Of a stretch of DNA of 64,000 nt, positions 33,631 through 45,330 are shown one piece after another. The position numbers and the translations under genes were made by a program. The notes under the pieces are model-generated. The model saw nothing but the letters and a program-made list of their open reading frames with translations, was not told where the DNA came from and did not search any database. This DNA is from Hydrangea macrophylla. Lineage: Eukaryota > Streptophyta > Magnoliopsida > Cornales > Hydrangeaceae. The stretch spans positions 49,439,155-49,503,154 of the forward strand of contig CM066994.1 of NCBI GenBank assembly GCA_033977485.1. The letters are read 5' to 3'. How positions within the stretch are numbered: the first letter of the stretch is position 1; every line of letters begins with the position of its first letter.

Positions 33631-33726
33631 CTTGTGCCAAGGGTGCGCCTTTATTTGTGGAAACCTAAAATTATTATATTTAGGATTCATACAGCAAATT
33701 TCTTCCCAAGTAGGTGTGCCAAGAAC
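33631..33726 (-). pseudogene. Captured GSK3/SHAGGY-like kinase exon
   Basis: On the minus strand TTTGTCTTCCAG precedes, and GTATGTTTTT follows, a 96-base exon that translates without a stop into 32 residues: [20 protein letters not shown], then [12 protein letters not shown]. This is the distinctive C-lobe segment of plant GSK3/SHAGGY-like kinases (VLGTPTREEI(K/R)CMNPNYTEF, then a (K/R)[11 protein letters not shown] segment), and both ends fall at AG...GT splice borders. Two changes, Arg to Trp and Arg to Cys, fit C-to-T change at CpG. No neighbouring kinase exon was found, so only this exon and intron edges were captured or survive. It lies in the CACTA interior just right of the Tat insertion. 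Confidence 0.85.
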
Positions 33727-34346
33727 CTGGAAGACAAAATATACAAAACCATTGAATCATTAAGGATCTATTTGGCTTGTAGATGTAGAGAATGAGAAAT
33801 AAAAAAAATAAAAAAATAAAAAAATGAAAAGGAAAAGAAAACCATTTCCCTAGTGTCTACCCTAGTGTTTTTCTCCATGCTTAGATAACATAAGAGATTT
33901 TATTTTTTTAAAAAGATATCAAAATATATAGGAATCAGACAAAAGAGCTTCCTTTTCTTTTCCTTTTCTATTTTCCTCCCTGTTTTACTTATTAACCAAA
34001 GAAAAGTGTTACTCTTTATGTTTTCTTGTCTTGTCCCTCACTAAATATGAGAGAATAGAACACTTACCATCTTGAATCCAAACAACTTACACCACAAACT
34101 GGGAAAAGAACTGCAAAATGGCAGTAGCATAGTGAATTAGATTATGAAAAAGAAAGAAAATCAAACTAAAACCACATTGTTATACAAAGTATGCAGATTT
34201 AAATAAGAAAAGTGTTTTCCTCAGTGTCTTTCTTCCTTTCCATCACTAATTCACTGGAACCAAACAGAGCCCCCAAGTGTCAAAAGTGTTATATATGTCT
34301 ATGTAGGAGAGGGAAAAAAAAGGATGAAAGGAAAAGAGAAACAAAC
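33727..34346. other. CACTA interior, intron-like, no gene recognised
   Basis: A+T-rich with poly-A runs; probably intron or flanking DNA between captured exons (inference). Confidence 0.4.
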
Positions 34347-34450
34347 CTGCCATTTGGCTGTACCTAAAGCAGTTTGAAGCTCCCTACAAATTCATCTAAA
34401 CTTTGAGTATTAGCACTTCTCTCCTTTCTCTATCCCATGTCTTGTACACA
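34347..34450 (-). pseudogene. Captured exon resembling a plant syntaxin-6 N-domain protein (decayed)
   Basis: The minus-strand block ends ACAGCCAAATGGCAG before a GTTTGT donor. It reads VYKTWDRERRE, then, after a one-base frameshift, a SLDEF stretch and CRELQTALGTAKWQ. From memory, a TW-R-(E/K)-RR-E segment followed by LDELC-ELQTALGTAKWQ is characteristic of plant proteins with a syntaxin-6 N-terminal domain (Golgi/endosome SNARE-related). An intron just after the Gln of AKWQ fits an exon border. The upstream border is not clear. The family call depends on memory of the motif, so it is tentative; the exon-like nature is more secure. Same strand as the GSK3-like and myosin exons. Confidence 0.5.
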
Positions 34451-34934
34451 TCAAAACTCACTAACAACAGGAAAACTCAGTAACAACACAAACATATGAT
34501 TTTTAAATAAAATATCATGCCAACCTTCCAACTAGTCTCCTGACAGCACTTTAGTGGAATCAACCTTCACAACCCAGGAAAATGCACACATGCAAATGAT
34601 AGGGCAATGTGTGACACATTTCAATATTCCAAAAACCACAACAATTCCAACTTAAATAAACAAAAACCAACACAAGGACATGAAAAAATCAGGTCTCCAA
34701 AAGAATCAACTAGCGTGTGTTGAATTAAGTAATTCATTGTCTTAGGACTCTTATCATCTATTGTTACAATCTACAATCTTAGCAGATGAGTTTGACCTTT
34801 TGGTTTGATAACTCAATAAGAATCATAATTGCATTGATCTTCAATTACATGAAATTTCATTCGTCCTCAATTTAAAAAAGAAAAAATTAAAACAACACTC
34901 TAACCGTCTAATTGAATAGCATTTCCAAAGTACT
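34451..34934. other. CACTA interior, no gene recognised
   Basis: A+T-rich, no credible exon. Confidence 0.4.
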
Positions 34935-35091
34935 TGCTTTGATTTTAAAAGCAAGAGTTACTTTAATTTTCCCATCAAATGCTGCACAAGTAGCTCCAAA
35001 TGGAAAACGAACACTGTGTAGAGAATCTTCAAATAGTGTACCATGACATTTTGACATCAATGGGTTTTGCATCAAATTGGCTGCCACTTTG
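34935..35091 (-). other. Possible unidentified coding exon in the CACTA interior
   Basis: A minus-strand frame of about 50 codons without a stop in A+T-rich surroundings. It includes CHGTLFEDSLHSVRFPFGAT and CAAFDGKIKVTLAF. It is richer in G+C than its flanks and reads like protein, but I recognise no family and no clear splice borders. It could be a third captured fragment or chance. Confidence 0.25.
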
Positions 35092-37151
35092 TTATTTTAT
35101 TGTCAGTCAAAACTCAAAACTTTTTGATGTCCATGGTTTCAAGAACTAAAAAATAATTTCATGGAGAGATTATTTGGATCAGAAGTCCTAACAATTACCA
35201 CTACTTTGGATGATTCAGACTCACAGATATACACACAAAACGAAAGATATACACTTAATAATATGTGTGTGTAAAAGACTGTAAAGGAGGCTGACATTCC
35301 TAGCATAATCATTGTTGATCAAAAGCTCACAAACCTTCGATATGTTGGGTCTTTATACCCCTCTGCTTATCAGTTTGAAGGTAGAACTATGGGGGATCCA
35401 AGAAAGAAAGAAAGAGGGAAGTGAAATTGGAGAGCTCTCAAAAAATAAGAACGAGAAATATCTCTATTCAACCTCCAGGATTTGTAGGAATAGAGCACTC
35501 AACTAAGCCAACAATCTCAGATCTGCAACAAAACCATTATATGGAACCCCAATGAACTAATCAGTTGGTTGGGTTTATGTAGAGGAAAAAAATCCGTACA
35601 ATATACCAAGTTAAAACTTCAACATATAACCCAGTTCAAGTGCCACTTGTGTTTTCCTTCATGCTTAAATAACATTAAGAATTAAAATTTTCTAACATAT
35701 AATTATAATAAATGAATAAGGGAAGGGAAATGACTCACAAAATTCAAAAAGTTTAATGTATTTTTTTTATATCAGTTTTATGAGGCAGTTTTACAGATGG
35801 TTTTTGGCAGTTTTTAATTGGTTTTGTTTTTGATAGTTTTTATGACAAATTAGTACCCTTTTATTTGTATTTTCTTAGTAAAATTTACTTGGTTTAATTG
35901 TAAATATGGGGTACAGGTAAAGTGTAGTTGGTACCCCTCCCTTTTCCTTTATAATTGTAATAGATAATATCGATTTTAGTAAAAACTAAATGAAAAGTAA
36001 GCTTTTTGATATGAACCTCTTCTTGTTTTCAACATTCCCAAACATGCCACAGGCTTATGAAATATGCTGAAAAACAGGCCTATTATCAATTGATTGTTCC
36101 ATTTCAACCTTGTCACTTTAAACACCATTTTTACTACAGTATGATGAAATCTGTATGCCACCATTACTTCGACAAAGTAAAATGAGAACAAAAAGCAAAG
36201 AAATAAGTAATGTATATATGTCAATGTCATCACAATAATTATTAAGGAGGTGTTTGGAAGGGAATATAACATTTGTTCCTAAAGATAAAATATAAACTAT
36301 GAAATTAATCTCCATTATGCTATGGCAACTAACTCATGCAAAGGGAAATAACAGACAACTTATTTCCTATTTGCTAATAAAACAAAGAGATGATGATAAA
36401 AGCAATACCACTTGAAATAGACAAGTTACAAACACGAATTCAACATTGCTTCATTTTCACTTAGCTCAACCAACCTTTTCACTTTTTTAATCCTTGTAAT
36501 GAAAGGTCTTTACTGCCCACAAAGTAAAGCATTAAAATCATTAGTATAGCTCTTACTTTTCATCCTTGTACTCTACCACTTAATGGTATATGAACTCCTA
36601 TTGTTCCTAAAGTATACTGTATCCAAAGTAATATGGATATAAGTACAAGGAGTAATGCCATGTTTTCTAAATTTTAATCTCAAATTTTTTTCCTAGTAAA
36701 TATAGTAGTGGGGTCACCTAAGGGCTGATCCAGGTGATAACTCCATAGGGGGCAAAATGGTTTTAGTAAGTGTTGGGGCTTAAGGTGAATTATGTTATAG
36801 TGTAATTTTTCAATGCTGGGGGAGTGGTTCCACCCCTGGAGCACCTTCAACAGCTTTGAACGAAAGTTTAGATGGTCTCATCATCATTGATGTGATCCCA
36901 ATGCAACATGTATCACATTTGAGAACCATATAGAATTACTCAAGTACGAGATATGTGTCCGACACCACGTGTGAATCCTCCATGTGTATTAAAAAACAAG
37001 AGGAAAGTCAAAACTGAGAGTGAAGAAAGGTTCTAATTAATGTTATACACTGTTAATTAATTTTGAATCAGATACATTGTTAAATTGGTACTAGCATATG
37101 AAGAAGGTGATTTGCCTTTTAGAATACCAGAGTTCCTCTTATATGCATAGG
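35092..37151. other. CACTA interior, no gene recognised
   Basis: About 2 kb of A+T-rich sequence with only short, unconvincing frames on both strands. Probably intron, UTR or intergenic host DNA within the transposon. Confidence 0.4.
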
Positions 37152-37156
37152 CTATC

Positions 37157-38474
37157 TGATGTTGTCAAAATCAAGATATGAAAAGTGTACTTTACTTTTC
37201 TAAAAATTTGTAGTAGTGAAAGTAAAGGTCGAACCTACGGAGATTGAAATACTACAGTGCTTTAATTTTAAAACCTAAATCTGATTAATTGAGGAAAAAC
37301 AGATTTTGATTTGAATTTTAATTAAACCAATAACAATAAAAGTAAATCTAAATTATGAAAGCAATTAAATATTTGTTTTTATAATAAGTTTAAGGAACCT
37401 GGGATTACAAATCCACCACTAGCTTCATAATAGGAATATTTATGCATTCAATTAGATTATTAAGTTGGATGATAATGGGGAATTGTAGCTACAAGCCCAA
37501 TTCCTCCGTCAAGAAAATAACTATGGTTCAAGCACCAACATAATCCATCTTCGGTTAGCACGAATTATCCCACACTAAACTAGGGTTGTGACATAATCCG
37601 CCTAACCTAGGCATGGACTATTCGGATACTTGATAGCACAATTCAGTAAAGCACCATTACATGTAAATAATCCATATAAGCACAACAAACATAGATCATT
37701 GAGCACATCACAGTCAAAATAGATCTAAGACAAGAATAAACTTTGAAAGTGATGATTTAATCAATAAAAGCACGATTTATTTATAAAAATCCTCGAAACA
37801 TGTAACTGTCATCCATACATAATAAAACTAAAATAAAAACATAAATAAAACCCTATTACATGGCTAGGGTTTCATTGAAACCCTAGATCTAGAGTCTAGT
37901 TGTCCATAGAAGCGGCGGATGGCAAGAGGTTGATGGAGGAGGCCATGGAAATCCTTGGTCTTCTTCTTCTTCTCCTTGCTTCCCTCCCTTCAATGGCTGA
38001 AAGGATGATTTTATATTGTGTGTATAATAATTGGCAACCCTTTAATTGAAGTAAAATAGGGTATATATAGATTTTAGGCATGTTTTGGAAGCTTTCCTAA
38101 CCCGAATTGCACTAAAACGGCTATATTTTGCAATCTGGACGTAATTAGGCAATTTCGTTCGCGTAGGAATCATCAATAGAGGGAAATACGCAAGTTTGAT
38201 TTTTACAAATGTCGCGCGCGCGGGCCGCGCGAGCGCGATATTGGGACCTCGCGCGAGCGATATTCTGGATTTCGCTTAAGCGGGTCGCGCGCGCGAGGTG
38301 GCTTTTTCAGCTTCTTTCAGCTTGCTTTTTCTCCTTATTTAGCCTGGTTTACTTGATTTCTTCCAAATCCTGTCAGAAAATAGAAAATAAAGTAAAAATA
38401 TACAAAAACAGGATAAAAAAATACTAACAAACGTGCATTAAGGCGTATAAATAGGATTTGTTCTCTCCCGATCA
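37157..38474 (-). repeat. 3' LTR of the Athila-like element
   Basis: 1,318 bp. It aligns with the right LTR but has about 100 bp (around 37,722-37,826) that the right LTR lacks. A CGCGCGAGCG-rich patch lies at 38,211-38,299. Confidence 0.9.
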
Positions 38475-41131
38475 CACCCCCAAACCTACATTTTGCTAGT
38501 CCTCGAGCAAAACTAAAATAAAAACTAAAATTCTAATAACATACTACTCCATTTTCACTTGGATTACGATTGCATTTAGCGTATGCAACAAGCCTTTTAA
38601 ACCTCTAGGTGTCCCTAGTCGGACGAGTGAAGTCTCGTGAGGGTTCTCGTCAACAAGTCACCCACAACCATCTTTATTAACTTGTAAATTTAAAGAGTTT
38701 TATTCAAACGAAAAATAACATTCAATACTCCTTATTATAAAACGATGATTTGAAATAGAATAACGAACAAGAAGAAACGGAATCAAATGTTTACCTACGT
38801 CATGAAAAGCAATCTCAAGCACATGCATCGTATAAATCAATAGAGTTTCTCATAAAATTGCACGTGTGTGATGTAGTAGTCAAATGAACACGCGTATGTC
38901 ATGAACTTGGAATATAACTCGGATAACCATTTAACTATGTCTCGACTACGAATCTCACAATGTTAATTACACTCTCAAATGAAACACTCAGAAACATGTG
39001 TAATTTATCTAGTATATGTGAGCAAAGAAAATATGTTTTCAAAACAAGAAACGCTCACATATGACTCGAAAAAGACGCATGACACGAAAGAACAGTAGTC
39101 TCATGGATAGGATGCCAATAATCAGGAAAAATTAATCATTACCAAGTTTTAATCCCCCTCCCATCGTTTTCATATCCAAACCATGTTTCCTAGGATAAAA
39201 TAAGACTTTTCAAAGGTTGTAACATGGCTCGGGAAATGAAAAAGGATAGAAAGGAATTCATTAGGTAGGTAATCTCAGAATGGCATTGTAAGGCATGTAC
39301 AATTTCTTTCATTCGTCTCTTCTACCAACTTCATCATTTCATTCTCTTCTTTTCCATATATTTTTTTTCTTTAATTTCTTTTTTTTTTTATTCTTCTTTC
39401 TACTTTCAACTTTTTTTTTTTTCAATCCTTATCTTTTTTCTTTCCTTCTCATTCTTCTGAAACGAATATTCAGTGAATACCAAGGTAACTCCCCCAAACA
39501 CCATCTTATTTTCTTCTTCTTTCTCAATCAACACATCGCCTTAATACCACTAAAAGTTGACGAATCTCTTAGTGATAAACTCCAAGTTGGTCAAGTTGGA
39601 GCAAAAATAAGGGTAACAGTGATTAAAGAAACATAACATTTTAACGGCTCAAAGGGGCGAACTAAGGAAATTTTATCATTTAACTGAATAGGACAAAGGT
39701 CAAAAGGGTGGAAAACAAAGAAGGCCTAAAATCATGTCATGGGGTGAGACAATTTTTCAACATTTACGACGGAAGATTATTTAGCATGGTAGCAAATATT
39801 TAACTTAACTATCAACCAAAACAAGAATAATGAGACTAAACAACGAGTAAATGCGCTATTTCAATGAAATTCGACAAACACAATGTATTTATAACCCTCT
39901 AAAAAGAAAAGATAGGCTCAAAAGCTCACTGGGTCTAGTCTCCACCATGTGTTATCTAGAAATCTGAATCATATTATAGTTCACATCAAACATGCATTCA
40001 AGTGACTACGTGCAGTGCATAGCTTTGTGTGCAAATCTATGATATAAAACTACGATTCGAACGATACATAACCTAAAACGTCGTATCATGACTTTAGCAA
40101 ATGGTTAATCACATATTCTCTTGTTTACCATTCTATAACAATCAAAGTTATTTAACAAGAAGTATCAAATTGATATTGCAAAAATGTCGGCAATCATCGT
40201 TTATTTAAGCACAAGTATCAAAAAATTTAAAAAAAAAATGCAGTATAATGTGCATGTGCATACCCCCAATCCTAAACCTTTCATTGCCCCCAATGAAACA
40301 ATAAAATGAAAGAAAGGAGTGTACGTAGAGAAGGAACGATAATACCTCGATCTCGACAATCACAAACAGGTGAACACAAAGGAATATGTCAATAAAGTTC
40401 AATGTTACCTGTCATTTCTTGATAAAAGACAAACAAAGAAATAATAAAAGTAGCTAAAAGAATTATAACTAAACTAAACGAAAGTAAATAAACTATAAGA
40501 ATTGACAAAACTACGAAAACAAAAAGATAATAACTATAAAAGAGAATAAACCATAACTATAAATAAGAAAACAACACATGACTTGATCTAAAAAGTACCT
40601 AAGAAACAGAAACAGAAAAGTAAAAACTACTCAAACAGGTGGGGAAGAAGGATATAGAAAACAAAAGAAAAAAAAATTAGGAAAAATGGGGGATCGCACG
40701 AGCGGTCCGTGCGAGCGGCCGTCCCGCGCGCGAATCTAAAATATTTTTTTTCAATAAATAATTTCTCGCGCGAGCGAGACATCCTTGCACCTGCGAATCC
40801 AGGCGCGAGCAGAACCTGAGAGCTCATGCATAAAAAAGTAAACAAAAATTTCACTAAAGCACATTCTCGCGCGAGCGGGCCGCGCAAGCGACGTCTCACG
40901 CGAGCGGGCCGCGCGCGCGAGAATGATATTTTTTCTCGGTTCACTTATTTTATGTATATAAATTAAACATAACTTTACCCCAACCCCCAAACCTGTCCAG
41001 AAAACTCAAAAACTGACCAAAACGACCCAAAGACATACAAAAATAAGATAAACAGACGAAATAAAGCTTGGGTTGCCTCCCAAGAAGCGCTATCTTTTAC
41101 GTCTTCAGCTAGACCGTTCTAGCTCAAGATT
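38475..41131 (-). other. 3' non-coding interior of the Athila-like element
   Basis: No gene recognised. Contains T-rich and A-rich runs, a CTTGGGTTGCCTCCCAAG hairpin (about 41,068-41,085), and CGCGCGAGCG-type G+C-only patches at 40,692-40,735, 40,766-40,810 and 40,866-40,922, matching the LTR patch. The short frames here are not credible genes. The purine tract abuts the left LTR at 38,475-38,490. Confidence 0.6.
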
Positions 41132-41867
41132 TTATGGAGGTCGTAACTCAGATTTTGTACCCTTGAGGATATCAGGGAGACTCCGGTGAAAAGCCGAAAG
41201 AACATCACTATGAGTCAATTCATTTAACGGTTTATCCTTATTATGCTCACATCGATTTCTCACCTTCTGAGTAAATTCATCATTAGGATCCAGGTTATTT
41301 GCATTCATCCGCTCATTACTCACTATATTATTCTCCTCACCCATGTTCAATTCATTAGTAAGTTCAATATTCCGTATAACCTCACTAACCTCCACACATA
41401 GATAATCATCGTCTTTGGGAGGTTGATCAACAGCATTAAACACATTTAATTTTAAGTTCAAATTCCCAAATGACACCTTCATCTCCCCCGTTCGACAATT
41501 GACACGCGCATTAGCGGTGGCTAAGAATGGACGGCCAAGAATAACAGGGGTGTGCTTCCTAGCATCTAGGATAGGTTCAGTGTCAAGGACCATAAAATCA
41601 ACGGGATAAAACATTGATCAACTTTAACTAAGACGTCCTCAATGATTCATCTAGGTACTTTGATGGAACGATCGGCTAATTGAATAGTAGCGGCCGTGGG
41701 CTTAAGTTCACCTAGACCTAGTTGTTTATAGACGTGATAAGGTAAGAGATTAACACTCGCACCTAAGTCAAGGAGAGCCCTATGGATGACAGTGTCACCT
41801 ATGCCACATGAAATAGTTGGCGTACCAGGATCCTTATACTTTGGAGGTGAGTGTTGAAAAATAGAAC
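41132..41867 (-). pseudogene. Athila-type retropepsin (protease) domain, broken
   Basis: Minus-strand protease following gag in another frame. It reads KYKDPGTPTISCGIG, then the active site LLDLGASVNLLPYHVYKQLG (Asp present). A TGA at about 41,650 interrupts a VPR(G)IIEDVLVKV stretch; the frame then continues through PVILGRPFLATANARVNCR to 41,132. The DLGAS active site and the LGRPFLATA flap-side motif are typical of Athila proteases, which cleave the gag-pol precursor. A frameshift near 41,880 separates it from gag, and no pol follows. Confidence 0.8.
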
Positions 41868-42959
41868 TTACTTTTTCCGTGAGAAAGACCTTTTAGGAGT
41901 ATGACTACGCAATTTACGCTTTTGAGTGCAAAGGTCTTTAAGACATTTAGCATAAGCGGGAATTTGTTTAATAGCATCGAGGAATGGAATATTAATCTTT
42001 ACTTGTCTAAACACCTCGAGTATATCTTCCATTTTTGACCCTTTCTTAGACAAATGTGACGGTCTCTCAACGTTTGGTGGGAAAGGCATTTTCGGAATAT
42101 AATTTTTTTGGACCGATTCACTTTCTTTTCTCTTCCTACTCACGTCCTCACCCTTTTCCTTATTCAAATTTATATTTTTATCTTTCTCAACCTCTTCCAG
42201 AATTACAACAACTTCCTCACCTCGAGTAGTTGTCCTAGTCGAAATAGCGTTCACTTCGTATTGTCCCTTAGGGTTTTGAACAATTTGTGCAGGAAACTTC
42301 CCCTCGTTTCTACGACTCACCGCAGTAGCTATTTGTCCCATTTGGGACTCAAGCTTCGCAATGGATTGTGTATGAGAGTGCACTATTTGTGCTTGTGCTT
42401 GGACTTGAGTTTCTATGTTTTTAAGGGATGCCAACACCGTAGCCTCAAAAGCGTTATCCCTTGGAGGGTTAGGATTAGGAGGTGGGTGTTGGTATTGATT
42501 TTGTTGATATTGGGGTCGATAAGTATTAGGAAAATTGTTCGACATAGGATTATAGTTATTTTGTGGGAATTGTTGCATAGAATTAACGTGTTGCTCAACA
42601 AATTCCGGATATTGAGATGCAGAAGGACATGCAAAGATATTATGTGACGGTTCAGAGCATAATGCACATACTTCTGAAGAAGGTAGATTAGACCTAATTC
42701 CCATCCTCATAAGTTGATCAAGTTTTCTATTTAATTCTTGTATTTCAATTGATTGACTTGACTCAAACTTTACCTCTCGCTTTGGTCGAAGGTACCCCTC
42801 AGAACGTACCGACACAGCCTGATGCATCGAATTCTCACTCAACGTTTCAAATATTTTCCAGGCCTCGTCGGCGCTTTTGTGTAGGAAGGTACCCGCACAA
42901 ACGGCATCGACGGTAGTACGTATAGAGGGAATAAGTCCCTCATAGAAAACCTGTACCAC
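41868..42959 (-). pseudogene. Athila-like gag, N-terminally truncated
   Basis: 363 codons. It starts inside the capsid region (VFYEGLIPSIRTTVDAVCAG, then a KSADEAWKIFETLSENS motif) only 150 bases from the primer site, so the gag N-terminus has been deleted. A zinc knuckle CALCSEPSHNIFAC (C-x2-C-x4-H-x4-C) follows, then an Asn/Gln/Pro-rich stretch and a predicted coiled coil (LKNIETQVQAQAQIV). A charged region and a conserved C-terminal part (MEDILEVFRQVKINIPFLDA) follow. Gag would form particles and bind RNA. A frameshift near 41,880 ends it in RSFSRKK instead of running into protease. Confidence 0.8.
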
Positions 42960-43106
42960 TTGGATATGCTAGAATTTTGACGACTCGAGAAACTACAAAA
43001 TAAAATAAAAAGTTAGTAACTCGAAACAAAAAAAAAAAAAAAAAACTAATCTAATATTTACGAATTAATTAAACTAAGATTATAAAACTAAAGGTAATGA
43101 ATTGCA

Positions 43107-43125
43107 ATCCCCGGCAACGACGCCA
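43107..43125 (-). promoter_or_regulatory. Primer-binding site of the Athila-like element (tRNA-Asp)
   Basis: Minus-strand TGGCGTCGTTGCCGGGGAT, with one mismatch to the complement of plant tRNA-Asp 3' end over its first 18 bases, five bases from the 5' LTR. Confidence 0.85.
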
Positions 43126-43130
43126 AAAAT

Positions 43131-44344
43131 TGATGTTGTCAAAATCAAGATATGAAAAGTGTACTTTACTTTTCTAAAGATTTGTAGTAGTGAAAGTAAA
43201 GGTCGAACCCACAGAGATGAAATGCTACAGTGCTTTAATTTTAAAACCTAAATCTAATTAATTAAGGAAAAACAGATTTTGATTTGAATTTTAGTTAAAC
43301 CAATAACAATAAAAGTAAATCTAAATTATGAAAGCAATTAAATATTTGTTTTTATAATAAGTTTAAGGAACCTAGGATTACAAATCCACCACTAGCTTCA
43401 TAATAGGAATATTTATGCATTCAATTAGATTATTAAGTTGGATGATAATGGGGAATTGTAACTACAAGCCCAATTCCTCCGTCAAGAAAAAAACTATGAT
43501 TCAAGCACCAACATAATCCATCTTCGGTTAGCACGAATTATGCCACACTAAACTAGGGTTGTGACATAATCCGTCTAACCTAGGCATGGACTATTCGGAT
43601 ACTTGATAGCACAATTCAGTAAAGCACCATTATTGTAAATAATCCATATAAGCACAGCAAACATAGATCATTGAGCACATCACAGTCAAAATAGAACTAA
43701 AATAAAAACATAAATAAAACCCTATTACTTGGCTAGGGTTTCATTGAAACCCTAGATCTAGAGTCTAGTTGTCCATAGAAGCGGCGGATGGCAAGAGGTT
43801 GATGGAGGAGGCCATGGAAATCCTTGGTCTTCTTCTTTTTCTCCTTGCTTCCCTCCCTTCAATGGCTGAAAGGATGGTTGTATATTGTGTGTATAATAAT
43901 TGGCAACCCTTTAATTGAAGTAAAATAGGGTATATATAGATTTTAGGCATGTTTTGGAAGCTTTCCTAACCCGAATTGCACTAAAACTGCTATATTTTGC
44001 AATCTGGACGTAATTAGACAGTTTCGTTCGCGTAGGAATCATCAGTAGAGTGAAATACGCAAGTTTGATTTTTACACATGTCGCGCGCACAGGCAGCGCG
44101 AGTGCGATATTGGGACCTCGCGCGAGCGATATTCTGGATTTCGCTCAAGCTGGTCGCGCGCGCGAGGTGGCTTTTTCAGCTTCTTTCAGCTTGTTTTTTC
44201 TCCTTATTTAGCCTGGTTTACTTGATTTCTTCCAAATACTATCAGAAAATAGAAAATAAAGTAAAAATATACAAAAACAGGATTAAAAAAATACTAACAA
44301 ACGTGCATTAAGGCGTATAAATAGGATTTGTTCTGTCCCGATCA
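43131..44344 (-). repeat. 5' LTR of the Athila-like element
   Basis: 1,214 bp; near-identical to the left LTR apart from a deletion of about 100 bp. CGCGCGAGCG-type patch at 44,080-44,166. Confidence 0.9.
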
Positions 44345-44983
44345 CTATTGAAGAGGACTTCTTTTTCATCTAAAAAAAAGAAGGAAAAAAATAAAGAAAG
44401 AAAAGAAAAAGAAAGAAAGATGACACCATTAATCTCTCATTTACTATCAAATAATTAGGGTCTGGCCAAACACTGAACTCATTGATCTGATTTGAAAGAC
44501 TATATTTCCTTTTAATGGTGGGTTCAAAAAGAAACTATCACTGGCCATCAGTTCTGAGAAAATGAACTCTCATTGTATTTAACTACAATTCTTTCGCTAT
44601 AAATCCCCAATCTAAATTTAGTAGGGCTCAATCTCTACTATCTAGGATCTCTAGTGAAATTTTACTTTTTAGTCAGTATAGCATTCAAATTCAAGCTGCT
44701 ATTACCCCACATGGAAAACAGTAAATCAGTAGAAAACCTCACAGGGCACTTGAATTAGATCGAGTACTGTATCTACATACACATATATACGTGTATATAT
44801 ATATATGTATTCCACTCATTTTATCACTGATTTCCGTTGAAAATCCCTAATGTGCTTTACAATGTAACTCCAAAAAAAATAAAGCTTATCTAGAAACTGA
44901 GAGCAAAAAACATAAATAGATGAATACATATGTACACACATATATGTTTATTATTATATGTGTTTCTATATATATATATGAAG
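44345..44983. other. CACTA interior right of the Athila-like element, no gene recognised
   Basis: A+T-rich, with an (AT)n run near 44,790-44,806 and another at 44,967-44,980. No gene. Confidence 0.4.
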
Positions 44984-45165
44984 AGAAATGCTAGGCGTAC
45001 ATCCCAAACCACACCCCAAAACATACCCTATGCTTTAAATGCATGTACCCTGTGTTGTTTTAACTTTTCACACTTTCTGTGCACCACTTACACAGCACAA
45101 GATACATGCATTTAAAGCAATGGTATGATTTGGGGTGTGGATTGGAGTGTGTGCCTAGCATTTCT
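44984..45165. mobile_element. Fold-back MITE, 182 bp
   Basis: The two halves are imperfect inverted repeats about 65-70 bp long: AGAAATGCTAGGC...CCACACCCCAAA...GCTTTAAATGCATGTA on the left and its complement on the right, ending GCCTAGCATTTCT. ATGAA occurs beside both ends (44,978-44,982 and 45,166-45,170), a possible duplication, although one extra G separates the left copy. Superfamily not assigned (hAT- or Mutator-like are possible). No coding capacity. Confidence 0.75.
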
Positions 45166-45274
45166 ATGAAAATGAAATTGTTGCAAGCAGAGTAGCTGAG
45201 AAGATTGAAGAGTAAGTGCTGACCGTCAGTTGGATATGTGGCGCCATTAATGGAGCTCGGCCCTTAACACAAAA

Positions 45275-45330
45275 TGACGATGATTTCTCTCTGTCTCTCT
45301 CTCTCTGTCTCTCTCTCTCTCTCACTTACT
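45275..45330. repeat. CT-rich microsatellite
   Basis: (CT)n with interruptions; the Ser-Leu frames over it are by-products. A short (AG)n tract also lies at 45,456-45,476. Confidence 0.9.

Larger units (their letters stand above)
37157..44344 (-). mobile_element. Non-autonomous Athila-like Ty3/gypsy element (minus strand), gag and protease only
   Basis: LTRs at 37,157-38,474 and 43,131-44,344 start TGATGTTGTC and end CCCGATCA. On the minus strand the right LTR is followed by TGGCGTCGTTGCCGGGGAT, a tRNA-Asp primer site, and the left LTR is preceded by the purine-rich TTTGGGGGTG. Flanks CTATC and CTATT give an imperfect five-base duplication. The 4.7-kb interior has a truncated gag (42,959-41,868) and protease (to 41,132), then 2.6 kb of non-coding DNA; RT, RNase H and integrase are missing. 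Primer site and the protease motif LLDLGASVNLLP indicate the Athila lineage. Confidence 0.85.

Noticed and set aside
34508..34572. Minus-strand stretch reading VVKVDSTKVLSGD, considered as another captured exon
   Set aside because: Short, contains a stop within 15 codons, no acceptor signal and no family recognised.
35976..36315. Two overlapping minus-strand frames of 98 and 65 residues
   Set aside because: Hydrophobic, A+T-driven frames without motif, splice or start context.
39295..39636. 113-residue plus-strand frame with long Phe runs
   Set aside because: Translation of poly-T tracts in the Athila-like 3' region.
42108..42667. 179-residue plus-strand frame and an 84-residue minus-strand frame
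   Set aside because: Shadows of the Athila-like gag in other frames; codon pattern follows gag.
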